From Roseburia sp. 499 (GTDB lineage Bacteria > Bacillota > Clostridia > Lachnospirales > Lachnospiraceae): DNA of 64,000 bases. A program made the position numbers and the translations under genes. The DNA is taken from positions 1,302,001 to 1,366,000 of the forward strand of contig NZ_CP135164.1 of NCBI RefSeq assembly GCF_001940225.2. The letters are read 5' to 3'. Below are positions 34,681-43,832 of the stretch, piece by piece. The notes under the pieces are model-generated. The model was not told where the DNA came from and did no database searches. It saw nothing but the letters and a program-made list of their open reading frames with translations. Positions within the stretch are counted from its first letter, which is position 1, and every line of letters starts with the position of its first letter.

Positions 34681-36192
34681 GTGACAGACACTAAGATTTC
34701 ACAATTATCGTCCATGTTGCAAGGTATGAAAAACATGGCTTCCACAGTGGAAACATCAAAGAAGGCAGAAGCAGCATTCGGAGCATTATTGAACCAAACG
34801 GCAGGCAAAGGGTATGAGGAACAGTACTCATGGACAAGTCAGATAGGAAAAAACTCTGTTGCGGTAGGAAGTAATCAGGTGATTTATGAAAAAGAAGCTG
34901 CACAGAACAACTTCAAAGATACGAGCTTTGTGAAAGCAAGCAGTTCTGACATTACCAGTAAACTATCGGAAGATGCTCAGGAACAAATAGAAACAGTTGT
35001 AACTGAAGTAAAGAATGTTCTGAAAGAAAAATTAGGTGTGTCGGAAGAAGAACTGGTTCATGTAATGGAAGAGTTGGGACTTACAGTATTGGATTTGTCA
35101 GAACCAACAAAAGTCACACAATTGGTAATGGAACTTACCGGAAGTCAGGATGGAAGTGAGTTGCTAGTAAATCAGGATTTTCAAACATTAATGTCCCAGA
35201 TAACAGAACTTTTCGGACAACTGACAGAAGGTTTGAATTTGACAACAGAAGAGTTACAACAATTATCAAAACAGTTGACAGAAATGCAACAGAATATAGT
35301 TGTAGAAGAAGTACCGGAACAGGTTCAGACGGAAAATGTTTCTGAGGTAGAAGTAAAAACAGAAATAGAACCGGGAACAGAATTGCAGGATAATATAGTG
35401 CTTGCAGAGGCAGAAGAAACAGTAACGCAAAGTGAGCTCAAGACAAAAGAAAAGACAGTTTCAGATACTGCAAAGCAGGTGGAAACCGAAGTCACAGAGG
35501 AAGTAGAAGAAAAGACGCTGGTAAAGCAGATTGAAAATGTGACAGAAGAAGATACTAGCGAAGAATCCAATAGTGATGAAAGTAAGCAGAAAACGGCAAC
35601 AGCAGAGTCTGATGTTAAACCACAGGCAGAAACAAAGGGACAGCAGACACAAGTAAGCTTCCAGACAACCACACAGACCATAAATAATGGTCAGACAGTA
35701 GAAGTTGTGCAGACGGTAACGCAATCTCAGATTGATGTAGAGAGTATTTTGCGTCAGATTAGCCAAATGACTAGAATCAGTGTTACACAGGCACAATCAT
35801 CTATTGAAATGCAGTTGAATCCGGAGAATCTGGGTAAGGTTTATTTACAAGTGATTTCGAAGGATGGTGCTATCACAGCACAGATTGCTGCACAGAATGA
35901 AGCTGTAAAAGAAGTATTGGAAAGCCAGATTGCAGTCTTGAAGGAAAACATGAATCAACAGGGCATGAAAGTAGAAGCAATTGAAGTAACTGTTGCCAGC
36001 CACGAATTTGAACGGAATCTGGAAGAAAATCAGGGGAATCCGTCAAAAGAGCAGCAGGAAGCAGAAAAACCTTCCAGAAGAGGAATCAATTTAAACAATC
36101 TGGATGAATTGGAAGGAGTAATGTCCGAAGAAGAAACATTGGCAGCAAAAATTATGCGGGATAATGGAAACAGTGTAGATTTGACCGCATAG
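34681..36192 (+). CDS. fliK: Flagellar hook-length control protein FliK
   Basis: 503 aa secreted ruler protein. The long Glu/Thr/Val-rich, poorly conserved N-terminal part (to about 360) is followed by the conserved substrate-specificity-switch domain: QSSIEMQLNPENLGKVYLQV then EVLESQIAVLKENMNQQGM. GTG start at 34681 with AAAGGAGG 7 bases upstream. Confidence 0.9.
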   Translation: MTDTKISQLSSMLQGMKNMASTVETSKKAEAAFGALLNQTAGKGYEEQYSWTSQIGKNSVAVGSNQVIYEKEAAQNNFKDTSFVKASSSDITSKLSEDAQEQIETVVTEVKNVLKEKLGVSEEELVHVMEELGLTVLDLSEPTKVTQLVMELTGSQDGSELLVNQDFQTLMSQITELFGQLTEGLNLTTEELQQLSKQLTEMQQNIVVEEVPEQVQTENVSEVEVKTEIEPGTELQDNIVLAEAEETVTQSELKTKEKTVSDTAKQVETEVTEEVEEKTLVKQIENVTEEDTSEESNSDESKQKTATAESDVKPQAETKGQQTQVSFQTTTQTINNGQTVEVVQTVTQSQIDVESILRQISQMTRISVTQAQSSIEMQLNPENLGKVYLQVISKDGAITAQIAAQNEAVKEVLESQIAVLKENMNQQGMKVEAIEVTVASHEFERNLEENQGNPSKEQQEAEKPSRRGINLNNLDELEGVMSEEETLAAKIMRDNGNSVDLTA

Positions 36193-36205
36193 GAAAGGAG
36201 AAGAT

Positions 36206-36937
36206 ATGGCAGTTATACAGCAAGTACAGGATGGAAAGGTAGTAGATACTTCAGCGTCCAGTCAGTCTTTATCAAGTGTAACCAAGTCTGATAACAGTTC
36301 CTTAGACAAGGAAGCATTTTTGCAGTTGTTAGTAGCGCAGATGAAATATCAGGACCCATTAGAACCGACGTCAAATACAGAGTATATTTCTCAGTTGGCA
36401 ACATTCTCATCACTGGAAGAAATGCAGAATTTAAATTCCACTATGGAAACTTCACAGGCAACTAATTTAGTAGGAAAAACAGTTATTATGAAGGTGACTA
36501 GTGCGAGTGGTGAAACTACTTATGTAACAGGACAAGTAGATTACATCGTACGAGAGAATGGAAATACATATTTGTCTATAAATGATGGATTGTATTCCTT
36601 GGATGATTTAGATACGGTTGTTGATGAAGATTATTTGGAGGCAACCAATGCAGCAACAGCATTCCAATATATGGTGGCAAAGTTACCAAATGTACAACGA
36701 CTTTCCTTATCAGATAAAGATAAGGTAGAAGAGGTTCGTAAATTCTATGACGAATTAACGGATTACCAGAAACAGTACATTACGAATAATGTAGATAAGG
36801 CATATATGGAAAAATTGGAAGCGTTGGAAGCTGAATTAAAATCCTTACTCGAAAATGCAAACACCAACACAGATGGTGATGCAGATACAAATGATAGTAA
36901 CAACACGGATGGAGATAACTCAGGCGCTACAGCGTGA
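36206..36937 (+). CDS. flgD: Hook capping protein FlgD with extra C-terminal helical module
   Basis: 243 aa scaffold for hook assembly. Residues 30-80 hold the FlgD core KEAFLQLLVAQMKYQDPLEP and LATFSSLEEMQNLN. The cap domain ends around residue 150. An addition not seen in short Firmicutes FlgD (about 140 aa) follows: LSLSDKDKVEEVRKFYDELT and DYQKQYITNNVDKAYMEKLE, the pattern of helical spacer repeats found in cell-surface proteins (LADKxAVxxARxAYDxLTxxQK). It ends in an Asn/Asp/Thr-rich tail. The frame is unbroken, so the extension is part of the gene. Confidence 0.9.
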   Translation: MAVIQQVQDGKVVDTSASSQSLSSVTKSDNSSLDKEAFLQLLVAQMKYQDPLEPTSNTEYISQLATFSSLEEMQNLNSTMETSQATNLVGKTVIMKVTSASGETTYVTGQVDYIVRENGNTYLSINDGLYSLDDLDTVVDEDYLEATNAATAFQYMVAKLPNVQRLSLSDKDKVEEVRKFYDELTDYQKQYITNNVDKAYMEKLEALEAELKSLLENANTNTDGDADTNDSNNTDGDNSGATA

Positions 36938-36970
36938 GGAAGCAGGGAAGCTTAGAATGGAGAGATTGCT

Positions 36971-37369
36971 ATGAACAAGATTTCAAATCAGTTCTCTTCG
37001 ATAGAACAGATAACAGACCGGTATCTGAAAAAGGATGGAAGAAGTTCTGTAAGCAATAATGCGGAATTGTCCTTTGGTGAGATATTAAAACAAAAACAGG
37101 CTGTTAACGAAAGTTCTGTATTAAAATTTTCCAAACATGCATCACAGCGTTTACAAAGTAGAAACATAGAGCTTTCAAATGAACAGAAAGAACGCTTGGA
37201 GACAGGGGCGGAAAAAGCAGAAGCGAAGGGAATGAGAGAATCCCTTGTGATTGTAGATTCGTATTCCTTTATTGTGAATGTACCCAGTAAGACTGTGGTG
37301 ACAGCAATGGATCAAAACGAGTCAGAAGAAAACATTTACACAAATATTGATGGCGCTGTAATTATGTAG
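36971..37369 (+). CDS. TIGR02530-type flagellar operon protein
   Basis: 132 aa with the family core FSKHASQRLQSRNIELSNEQ, a following LETGAEKAEAKGMRESLVI, and VPSKTVVTAMDQNE. The family occurs between flgD and flgE in Clostridia and other Firmicutes and has no proven function. It has no membrane or signal segment; a hook-assembly factor or export-related protein is a reasonable guess from position. Confidence 0.82.
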   Translation: MNKISNQFSSIEQITDRYLKKDGRSSVSNNAELSFGEILKQKQAVNESSVLKFSKHASQRLQSRNIELSNEQKERLETGAEKAEAKGMRESLVIVDSYSFIVNVPSKTVVTAMDQNESEENIYTNIDGAVIM

Positions 37370-37444
37370 CTGGACCGTAAGGAAGCTAAGGTCTTTGAAT
37401 GACAGAGAAGACCATGCAGCGAAAGATTAGGAGGTCATTTCACT

Positions 37445-39082
37445 ATGATGAGATCATTGTATTCTGGTGTATCAGGATTAAAAACACACCAGACAAAAAT
37501 GGATGTAATTGGTAATAATATTGCAAACGTAAATACGGTTGCTTTTAAATCATCCTCAACAACATTTAGCGAGATTATGTATCAGACCATTTCCAGTGCA
37601 TCTGGAGCAACTCAGACAAAGGGTGGTATCAATGCAAAACAGATTGGTCTTGGTGTTACAACAGGATCTACTTCTGTAAATATTACATCTCCGGGAGCAA
37701 CTCAGACTACAGGTGATGCATTTGATTTAAAGATTACAGGAGATAGTTTCTTTATTGTAAACAATGGTACAGAAAATCTTTTTACCAAGGCAGGGGCGTT
37801 CTATATTGATGGAGCTGGAAACCTTGCAACCAAGGCAAATGGTTATAACGTTATGGGGTGGCAGGTAGATCCGGCAACCGGAACGATTAAAAAGGATACG
37901 GTATCTGCACTTCGAATCATGCAGGAAAAGAATTTGACATCTTCACCGGAAGCAACAACGGATGCAACTTGCGGAGGTATTTTGGATGCTAATAATACAA
38001 ATGTTAACAGTGCAAATGGTTATACCATGAATTTGAACTTCTATGATGCATTAGGATACAGTTATACAGCAAAGTTTGCAATAAAGACTTCAAATCCGGA
38101 TACAAAGACATATACAATAGAACTTTCTGATATTTTGGATTCTACGAATCATTCTATTTTGAATGACTATTTGGATACTACAATTCCGGGAAACGCTGCC
38201 CATTCAATGGCTGATATTTTTGGTCAACAACAGAGTACAAATGTTACGAAAAATTTAGCAACAGGTTATGCCAATATTACACCAGGTACGACCGGTACCG
38301 TTGATAAGACTTTGAATGATGGAACAGTAGTGACCCTAACATATGACACAAATACAGGAAACTATGTAGGAAACAATAATGGTACTCAGATTGTTAGTAC
38401 ACCACAGGAAATTTATGGATTGTCAACAGAAGAACAGGCCAATTTTGATCCAGCAAACATTCAGGCAGATGGAACTTATCAATATACTCAGCTTAGTTAT
38501 TCCTATGAATTAGATTATGATGAAAATACAGGGTTATTCAACTATATTGGAGCTGCTGGAAATAATACTCAGATTCTTAATATGAGTGCATTAGGTGGTA
38601 ATTTTGCGGATATTACTATTGATTTTAGTACAACGAAGAACATGGATAACTCCGGAAAGTGTACCATGGATATTGATACAGGAAATGTAAACGACAGTAC
38701 TCTTGGAAAAGGTAAGAAATTGGGAGCACTAACAGGATTACAGGTAGCTGAAAATGGTGAGATTTACGGAAGTTATGATAATGGTAATACCGTATTGTTA
38801 GGACAGATAGCTGTTGCTGTATTTTCTAATCCATCTGGTTTGGAAAAGGTTGGAGATAACTGTTATCAGAAAACATTGAACTCTGGAGAATTTGATGGAA
38901 TCGGACAGGATATCACAGCAGATGGTGGCAAGATGAATAGTGGTGTTTTGGAAATGTCTAACGTAGACCTTTCTACTGAATTTACAGAAATGATTACTAC
39001 ACAGAGAGGTTTCCAGGCAAATTCCAGAATTATTACAACATCCGATACACTTCTGGAAGAGTTGATTAATTTGAAACGTTAA
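37445..39082 (+). CDS. flgE: Flagellar hook protein FlgE
   Basis: 545 aa, somewhat longer than the Bacillus hook protein because of a large variable domain (about 140-430). The polymerising ends are canonical: MRSLYSGVSGLKTHQTKMDV plus IGNNIANVNTVAFKS, and NVDLSTEFTEMITTQRGFQA with NSRIITTSDTLLEELINLKR. AGGAGGT at 37429-37435 gives a strong ribosome site. Confidence 0.95.
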   Translation: MMRSLYSGVSGLKTHQTKMDVIGNNIANVNTVAFKSSSTTFSEIMYQTISSASGATQTKGGINAKQIGLGVTTGSTSVNITSPGATQTTGDAFDLKITGDSFFIVNNGTENLFTKAGAFYIDGAGNLATKANGYNVMGWQVDPATGTIKKDTVSALRIMQEKNLTSSPEATTDATCGGILDANNTNVNSANGYTMNLNFYDALGYSYTAKFAIKTSNPDTKTYTIELSDILDSTNHSILNDYLDTTIPGNAAHSMADIFGQQQSTNVTKNLATGYANITPGTTGTVDKTLNDGTVVTLTYDTNTGNYVGNNNGTQIVSTPQEIYGLSTEEQANFDPANIQADGTYQYTQLSYSYELDYDENTGLFNYIGAAGNNTQILNMSALGGNFADITIDFSTTKNMDNSGKCTMDIDTGNVNDSTLGKGKKLGALTGLQVAENGEIYGSYDNGNTVLLGQIAVAVFSNPSGLEKVGDNCYQKTLNSGEFDGIGQDITADGGKMNSGVLEMSNVDLSTEFTEMITTQRGFQANSRIITTSDTLLEELINLKR

Positions 39083-39101
39083 TTTTTAAATAATTAATAC
39101 G

Positions 39102-39140
39102 ACATTTTGGGGAATTATATGACAATATTCCCCAAAATGT
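39102..39140 (+). other. Strong stem-loop between flgE and flbD
   Basis: Perfect 14-bp inverted repeat ACATTTTGGGGAAT (39102-39115) / ATTCCCCAAAATGT (39127-39140) with an 11-base loop. No T-run follows, so it is not a classical terminator. It may act as an mRNA-processing or 3'-stabilising structure, and it encloses a promoter -35. Confidence 0.85.
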
Positions 39141-39148
39141 GGTATAAT
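39119..39148 (+). promoter_or_regulatory. Internal promoter before flbD-motAB
   Basis: ATGACA (39119-39124) lies in the loop of the stem-loop; an 18-base spacer made mostly of its right arm leads to TATAAT (39143-39148), preceded by TGG (extended -10). It is only 16 bases before the flbD start, so transcripts would have a very short leader. Confidence 0.55.
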
Positions 39149-39163
39149 AAAGAGGTGAACTCT

Positions 39164-39391
39164 ATGATAGAAGTTACAAAGCTAAATGGAAGTAAGGTTT
39201 TGATTAATGCAGAATTAATCGAATCGGTAGAGGAGACCCCGGATACTGTCATTTCTTTTGTCACTGGAAAGAAGATAATTGTAAAAGAAAGTAGACAAGA
39301 GATTAAAAATTTAGTAATATTATATAAGAGAGATTTTATGACAACTGGGCTTAGCTGGCTAACCCCAGATGAAAAGAAAGAACAGTTGTGA
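39164..39391 (+). CDS. flbD: FlbD/SwrD family flagellar protein
   Basis: 75 aa. ATG 39164 with AGAGGTG at 39151-39157. The sequence MIEVTKLNGSKVLINAELIE, VEETPDTVISFVTGKKIIVK and VILYKR is the FlbD family. Its Bacillus member SwrD (YlzI) raises flagellar power through the stator. Here it directly precedes motA, which agrees with that role. Confidence 0.9.
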   Translation: MIEVTKLNGSKVLINAELIESVEETPDTVISFVTGKKIIVKESRQEIKNLVILYKRDFMTTGLSWLTPDEKKEQL

Positions 39392-39455
39392 TGAGGAGTC
39401 AAGGAGCGGATTTCTCATAGAAGAAAAAGAATAATTTCATGGATGAAGAGGGTAG

Positions 39456-40268
39456 GTGGCTAAGTTGGATATAGCGTCTTTAATTGGATTTTTATTAGGT
39501 GTCGGAATGTTTGTTTTCGGCGTTATTTATGGCGATGATGGTATTAATGTGGCGGCATTGGGAAGTTTCTTACATATACCATCCGTGCTGATTACCATTG
39601 GTGGTTCATTAGCGGGTGTACTTGCTTCCCATACACTGGAAGACTTTATAAATGGTCTAAAGGGATTTGTGAGAATTTTTAAGGCATCTAAGGCAGATAT
39701 AAGTGAAGTGATTAAGAATATTATTGATTTATCGAATATAGCACGAAAAGAAGGACTCCTTGCACTGGAAGAAGCAGCAAATGGAATTGAGGATGAATTC
39801 TTGAAAAAGGGTGTTATGCTTGTTGTAGATGGTACGGATCCGGAATTGGTAAGAGGAATTTTAGAAACGGACTTAACTTGTATTGAGACAAGGCATAAAA
39901 AAGTAATTGGATTTTGGCAGAAATGGGCAGAATTAGGTCCTGCTTGGGGAATGATTGGTACATTGATTGGTTTGATTAATATGTTAAAAACAATGAGTGA
40001 CCCTTCTACCGTCGGACCGAGTATGTCAGTAGCATTGGTTACTACTTTGTATGGTTCTTTGTTAGCAAACTGGCTTTGTAGTCCGGTTGCAAATAAATTA
40101 ATTGTTAATAACGATGTAGAAATTATGATTAAGGAAGTTACAGTGGAAGGACTTTTGTCCATTCAGGCAGGTGAGAATCCTCGTGTAATTGAAGAAAAAC
40201 TGAAATCTTTCCTGTCTCCAAAGATGAGAGAGAGCATGTCGGAGGAACAGGCCGGAGGTGAGGCATAG
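39456..40268 (+). CDS. motA: Flagellar motor stator protein MotA
   Basis: 270 aa four-helix membrane protein forming the proton or sodium channel with MotB. Visible are the first helix (IASLIGFLLGVGMFVFGVIY), the cytosolic loop with torque-generating charges, and LGPAWGMIGTLIGLINMLK plus VALVTTLYGSLLANWLCSPV with the conserved prolines. GTG at 39456; a TTG at 39465 (giving MDIASLIG, the usual family start) is an alternative with AGGTGG just before it. Stop overlaps motB by one base. Confidence 0.93.
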   Translation: MAKLDIASLIGFLLGVGMFVFGVIYGDDGINVAALGSFLHIPSVLITIGGSLAGVLASHTLEDFINGLKGFVRIFKASKADISEVIKNIIDLSNIARKEGLLALEEAANGIEDEFLKKGVMLVVDGTDPELVRGILETDLTCIETRHKKVIGFWQKWAELGPAWGMIGTLIGLINMLKTMSDPSTVGPSMSVALVTTLYGSLLANWLCSPVANKLIVNNDVEIMIKEVTVEGLLSIQAGENPRVIEEKLKSFLSPKMRESMSEEQAGGEA

Positions 40269-41089
40269 TGGCTAGAAAGAAAAAAGAGGAGCCGCAAGGT
40301 GGCGGTGCTAGCTGGATGAATACCTTTGCCGATTTGATGAATCTGTTGTTGTGTTTCTTTGTATTGTTGTTTTCAATGTCTACTGTAGATGCAGAGAAGT
40401 TTGATCAGTTGATAGCATCCTTGCAAAATAGTTTTAGTATTTTCCCTTCGGGAGGAGCATCTATTGGAGATGGGATGATGGTATCTTCTGGCGTGAGTCA
40501 GTTGGAATTTTTGGATACCTATTATACTGAGGGCGCAAATTCTGCTTCGGAAGAAGATGGAGAGAGCGAAAGTGAACAACAGGAAGAACAGGACTTAAAA
40601 GCGGAATATGAAGAAGCTGCTTTAAAAGAGTCTGAGCAAATGGCAGAGGCGATTGAACAGCAGTTGGCGCAGTTACAGATTGCAGATCAGGTAGAAGTAG
40701 AATCTAATGCACAGTATGTGATGTTGACGCTAAATGGAGCATTGCTGTTTGATAGTGCCAAATCAGAGATTCGAGAGGATGCATTGCCATTAGTGGATAA
40801 GTTGTCCACGATATTGCAAAGTTATGATAGTAATCGTATTTATATAGAAGGACACACAGATAATGTCCCGATACATAATGATAAGTATGAGAATAATGAT
40901 ATTCTTTCTTCTTATCGAGCGCATTCTGTTAAGAATTATGTATTATCAAAGACGTCATTGGACCCAGCTAAAATAAGGGCAACCGGATGTGGGGAGTACA
41001 ATCCCATTGCAGATAATTCTACACCGGAAGGAAGAGCAAGAAACCGAAGGGTAGAAATAAAAATATATAATTCCTATAATTCTAATTAG
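40268..41089 (+). CDS. motB: Flagellar motor stator protein MotB
   Basis: 273 aa. One N-terminal membrane helix carries the ion-binding Asp22 (TFADLMNLLLCFFVLLFSMS), then a plug and acidic linker, then the OmpA-like peptidoglycan-binding domain (IYIEGHTDNVPIH, LSSYRAHSVKNYVLSK, NRRVEIKI). GTG start shares one base with the motA stop. Confidence 0.94.
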   Translation: MARKKKEEPQGGGASWMNTFADLMNLLLCFFVLLFSMSTVDAEKFDQLIASLQNSFSIFPSGGASIGDGMMVSSGVSQLEFLDTYYTEGANSASEEDGESESEQQEEQDLKAEYEEAALKESEQMAEAIEQQLAQLQIADQVEVESNAQYVMLTLNGALLFDSAKSEIREDALPLVDKLSTILQSYDSNRIYIEGHTDNVPIHNDKYENNDILSSYRAHSVKNYVLSKTSLDPAKIRATGCGEYNPIADNSTPEGRARNRRVEIKIYNSYNSN

Positions 41090-41103
41090 AAAGGAAAGAC
41101 AGT

Positions 41104-41616
41104 ATGAAAAAGAATTTAATGAGCGTTTTAATTCTGGCACTGGTACTTGCAAATTTAATTTTGACAGCAATCCTTATGATTTCTGTTGTACCACAGTCAA
41201 AAAAGGCAAATGAATTGATTACAAAGGTATGTTCAGCAATTGATTTGGAGTTGGAAAGTGGAAAAGAAGAAGGAGCAATCAATGTTCCAATCGAGCAAAT
41301 CGAGGAAGTAAAGATTTCAGAGGGAGAGAAAATGACAATCAACTTGAAGAATACAGATGGAAAAGACCATTATGTAATGATGTCAGTTTCTGTTACCTTA
41401 GATACAAAACATGAGGATTATACAGATGCAAAAGCTATTACAAACAAAGAAGGAATCATCAAGGATGAAATCAATAAAATTGTATCTAGCCATAGTATTG
41501 ATGATATGAGAAATGATACAAAGGGAATTCAAAATGAAATTTTAAAGAGCCTTCGTAAGATGTATGATTCTGATTTCATTGTAAGTGTTGTGTTCTCAGA
41601 TATCAATTATCAATAG
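41104..41616 (+). CDS. fliL: Flagellar basal body-associated protein FliL
   Basis: 170 aa with one N-terminal membrane helix (VLILALVLANLILTAILMIS) and an external domain of FliL type (VMMSVSVTLDTKHEDYTD, IVSSHSIDDMRN, LKSLRKMYDSDFIVSVVFSD). It surrounds the stator and stabilises its active form. Located after motB and before fliM. Confidence 0.88.
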   Translation: MKKNLMSVLILALVLANLILTAILMISVVPQSKKANELITKVCSAIDLELESGKEEGAINVPIEQIEEVKISEGEKMTINLKNTDGKDHYVMMSVSVTLDTKHEDYTDAKAITNKEGIIKDEINKIVSSHSIDDMRNDTKGIQNEILKSLRKMYDSDFIVSVVFSDINYQ

Positions 41617-41653
41617 AGAAGTAAAAGTAGTTAATGTCAGGTGGTGAAAGAAA

Positions 41654-42634
41654 ATGGGAGAGGTCTTATCGCAAAATGAAATAGACAGTCTGCTGAATGC
41701 TCTCAGCAATGGAGAGTTAGATGTAGACGAGATGAAAGACACCGGGGAAAAACAAGTAAAGAATTATGATTTTGCAAGACCTGCGAAGTTTTCCAAAGAA
41801 CATCTTAGAACAATGGAAATTATTTTTGAGCATTATGGGCGATTGCTATCTACGAATCTTCCGGTATACTTAAGAAAAAATATCCAGGTTGAGGTAATGA
41901 ATTCAGAAGCTGTTACTTATTCTGAATTCTCAAATGCCTTGTCGAATCCGGTGCTTCTTGGAATTGTAAACTTTGCGCCGATGCCGGGAAATATTATTAT
42001 GGAGTTGGCATCAAATTTGGGATATGCGATGGTAGATCGTATGTTAGGCGGTGCAGGAGAACCGTTGGAACGAACCAGAGATTTTTCGGAGATTGAGTTA
42101 CTGATTATAGAGAGAATTATGAATGTGTGTATCAATCTTTTGAGAGAACCATGGGAGAATGTTGTGGATATTCATCCGCGTTTAGAGCGAATAGAAACCA
42201 ATTCACAATTTGCACAAATCATATCTCCTAGTGAAATGATAGCAATTATTACTATCAATCTGAAGATTGGAGATGTGGAAGGATTGATGAATGTGTGTCT
42301 TCCATATATGACTCTGGAAGATATAATGGATAAGTTAAATACGAAATATTGGTATTCTACCATGCAGGAGTGTGATGAAAAAGAGTATACCGAAGTAATT
42401 GAGGCAATGATTTCAAAAGCTCCAATGCCGGTAAAGGCAGTGTTAGGAAAGAGTAATATTTCGGTAAATGATTTTGTTAATCTACAGGTTGGAGATATTA
42501 TCCGACTAGATACCAAAGTAGACCAGGAGTTAGAAGTATACGTTGGTAATATAAAAAAATTTACTGCTCTGCCCGGTGCTTCGGACGAACAATATGCAGT
42601 AAGAGTTACATCAGTAATTAGAGAGGAGCAGTGA
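41654..42634 (+). CDS. fliM: Flagellar motor switch protein FliM
   Basis: 326 aa C-ring protein. The N-terminal CheY-binding peptide is MGEVLSQNEIDSLLNAL; the CheC-like middle domain and the FliN-like C-terminal domain follow (VLGKSNISVNDFVNLQVGDI, VYVGNIKKFTALPG). RBS AGGTGGTG. Confidence 0.95.
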   Translation: MGEVLSQNEIDSLLNALSNGELDVDEMKDTGEKQVKNYDFARPAKFSKEHLRTMEIIFEHYGRLLSTNLPVYLRKNIQVEVMNSEAVTYSEFSNALSNPVLLGIVNFAPMPGNIIMELASNLGYAMVDRMLGGAGEPLERTRDFSEIELLIIERIMNVCINLLREPWENVVDIHPRLERIETNSQFAQIISPSEMIAIITINLKIGDVEGLMNVCLPYMTLEDIMDKLNTKYWYSTMQECDEKEYTEVIEAMISKAPMPVKAVLGKSNISVNDFVNLQVGDIIRLDTKVDQELEVYVGNIKKFTALPGASDEQYAVRVTSVIREEQ

Positions 42635-42638
42635 GAAG

Positions 42639-43793
42639 ATGGATGGTGTTTTATCACAAGAAGAAATTGAAGCGCTGTTGAGTAATGATGCCAATGATGA
42701 CACAGTAGAAATGGCGGAAAATGATGAAAATGGGTTAACACCGGATGAAATCGATGCAATCGGAGAAATTTCCAATATAAGTATGGGAACTGCCGCTACA
42801 ACGTTATTTTCACTAGTAAACCGTAAAGTTGATATCTCAACTCCGGTAGTTTCTTTTGCAAATTGGGAGGATATTGTAGATTCTTACGAAAAACCTTGTG
42901 TATTTATTCGAATTGCTTATACAACGGGGTTAGATGGAAGTAATCTTTTAGTTTTAAAAGAAAGAGATGTTAAGGTTATTACTGATTTGATGATGGGAGG
43001 CGATGGTACTAACACGGATGGCGAATTAGGAGAGTTACATCTGAGTGCTATCAGTGAAGCAATGAATCAGATGATGGGTTCTGCAGCAACATCATTATCT
43101 TCCATGTTAAACAAGATGATAGATATCAGTCCGCCAGCTGCAGATTTGGTTGATTTAAAAGATTCTGTAGATGAAGCAGGTATAGCAGAATTTTTAACTG
43201 GACAATTTGTAAAGATTTCATTTAAAATGGAAATTGGAGATTTGGTAAATAGTGAGATAATGCAGTTGTTCCCCTTCTCCTTTGCAAAAGAGATGTGCGC
43301 AGGAGTTGCAAAGACTATGGAAGAAGATGTTTCTTCTACAGAGGCAGCCCCACAATCTGCACCGCAGCCAGTACCACAAACGGCACCGCAGATGCAGTCA
43401 CAGCCACAACCACAGATGCAGCCGATGATGGGGCAGCCAATGATGGGAGCGCCTATGAATAATAATATGACACAACAGATGTACACACAGCAGCCGGTTA
43501 ACGTACAGCCGGCACAATTCCAGGCATTTGCCGGAGATTTTAATCCAGTAACACAGCAGGAGAACATAGGATTGATTATGGACGTACCGCTGGAAGTAAC
43601 TGTGGAATTAGGAAGAACAAGCAAATCCATTCAGGATATTTTGGAATTTGCACCTGGTACAATCATTGAATTAAATAAGATTGCCGGGGAACCTATTGAT
43701 GTGCTGGTAAACGGAAAATATATTGCCAAAGGTGAAGTAGTGGTAATTGAAGAAAGCTTTGGTATCCGTATTACAGAGATAATAAATAATTAA
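42639..43793 (+). CDS. fliY: Motor switch phosphatase FliY (FliN with CheC-like domain)
   Basis: 384 aa. A FliM-like CheY-docking peptide (MDGVLSQEEIEALL) is followed by a CheC-type phosphatase domain with two active-site helices (EISNISMGTAATTLFSLV and ISEAMNQMMGSAATSLSSML, each with the E-x2-N signature). A Pro/Gln/Met-rich linker (about 235-300) then leads to the FliN C-terminal domain (MDVPLEVTVELGRTSKSIQD). It dephosphorylates CheY-P at the switch. Confidence 0.93.
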   Translation: MDGVLSQEEIEALLSNDANDDTVEMAENDENGLTPDEIDAIGEISNISMGTAATTLFSLVNRKVDISTPVVSFANWEDIVDSYEKPCVFIRIAYTTGLDGSNLLVLKERDVKVITDLMMGGDGTNTDGELGELHLSAISEAMNQMMGSAATSLSSMLNKMIDISPPAADLVDLKDSVDEAGIAEFLTGQFVKISFKMEIGDLVNSEIMQLFPFSFAKEMCAGVAKTMEEDVSSTEAAPQSAPQPVPQTAPQMQSQPQPQMQPMMGQPMMGAPMNNNMTQQMYTQQPVNVQPAQFQAFAGDFNPVTQQENIGLIMDVPLEVTVELGRTSKSIQDILEFAPGTIIELNKIAGEPIDVLVNGKYIAKGEVVVIEESFGIRITEIINN

Positions 43794-43832
43794 GAAATTA
43801 AATCTAGAAAAAAGATGTAAGGAGAGAAACAG

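Noticed and set aside
35325-35681. Antisense ORF opposite fliK, Ser/Val-rich, 118 codons
   Set aside because: It is the complement of a Glu/Thr/Val-rich region and has no ribosome site or promoter.
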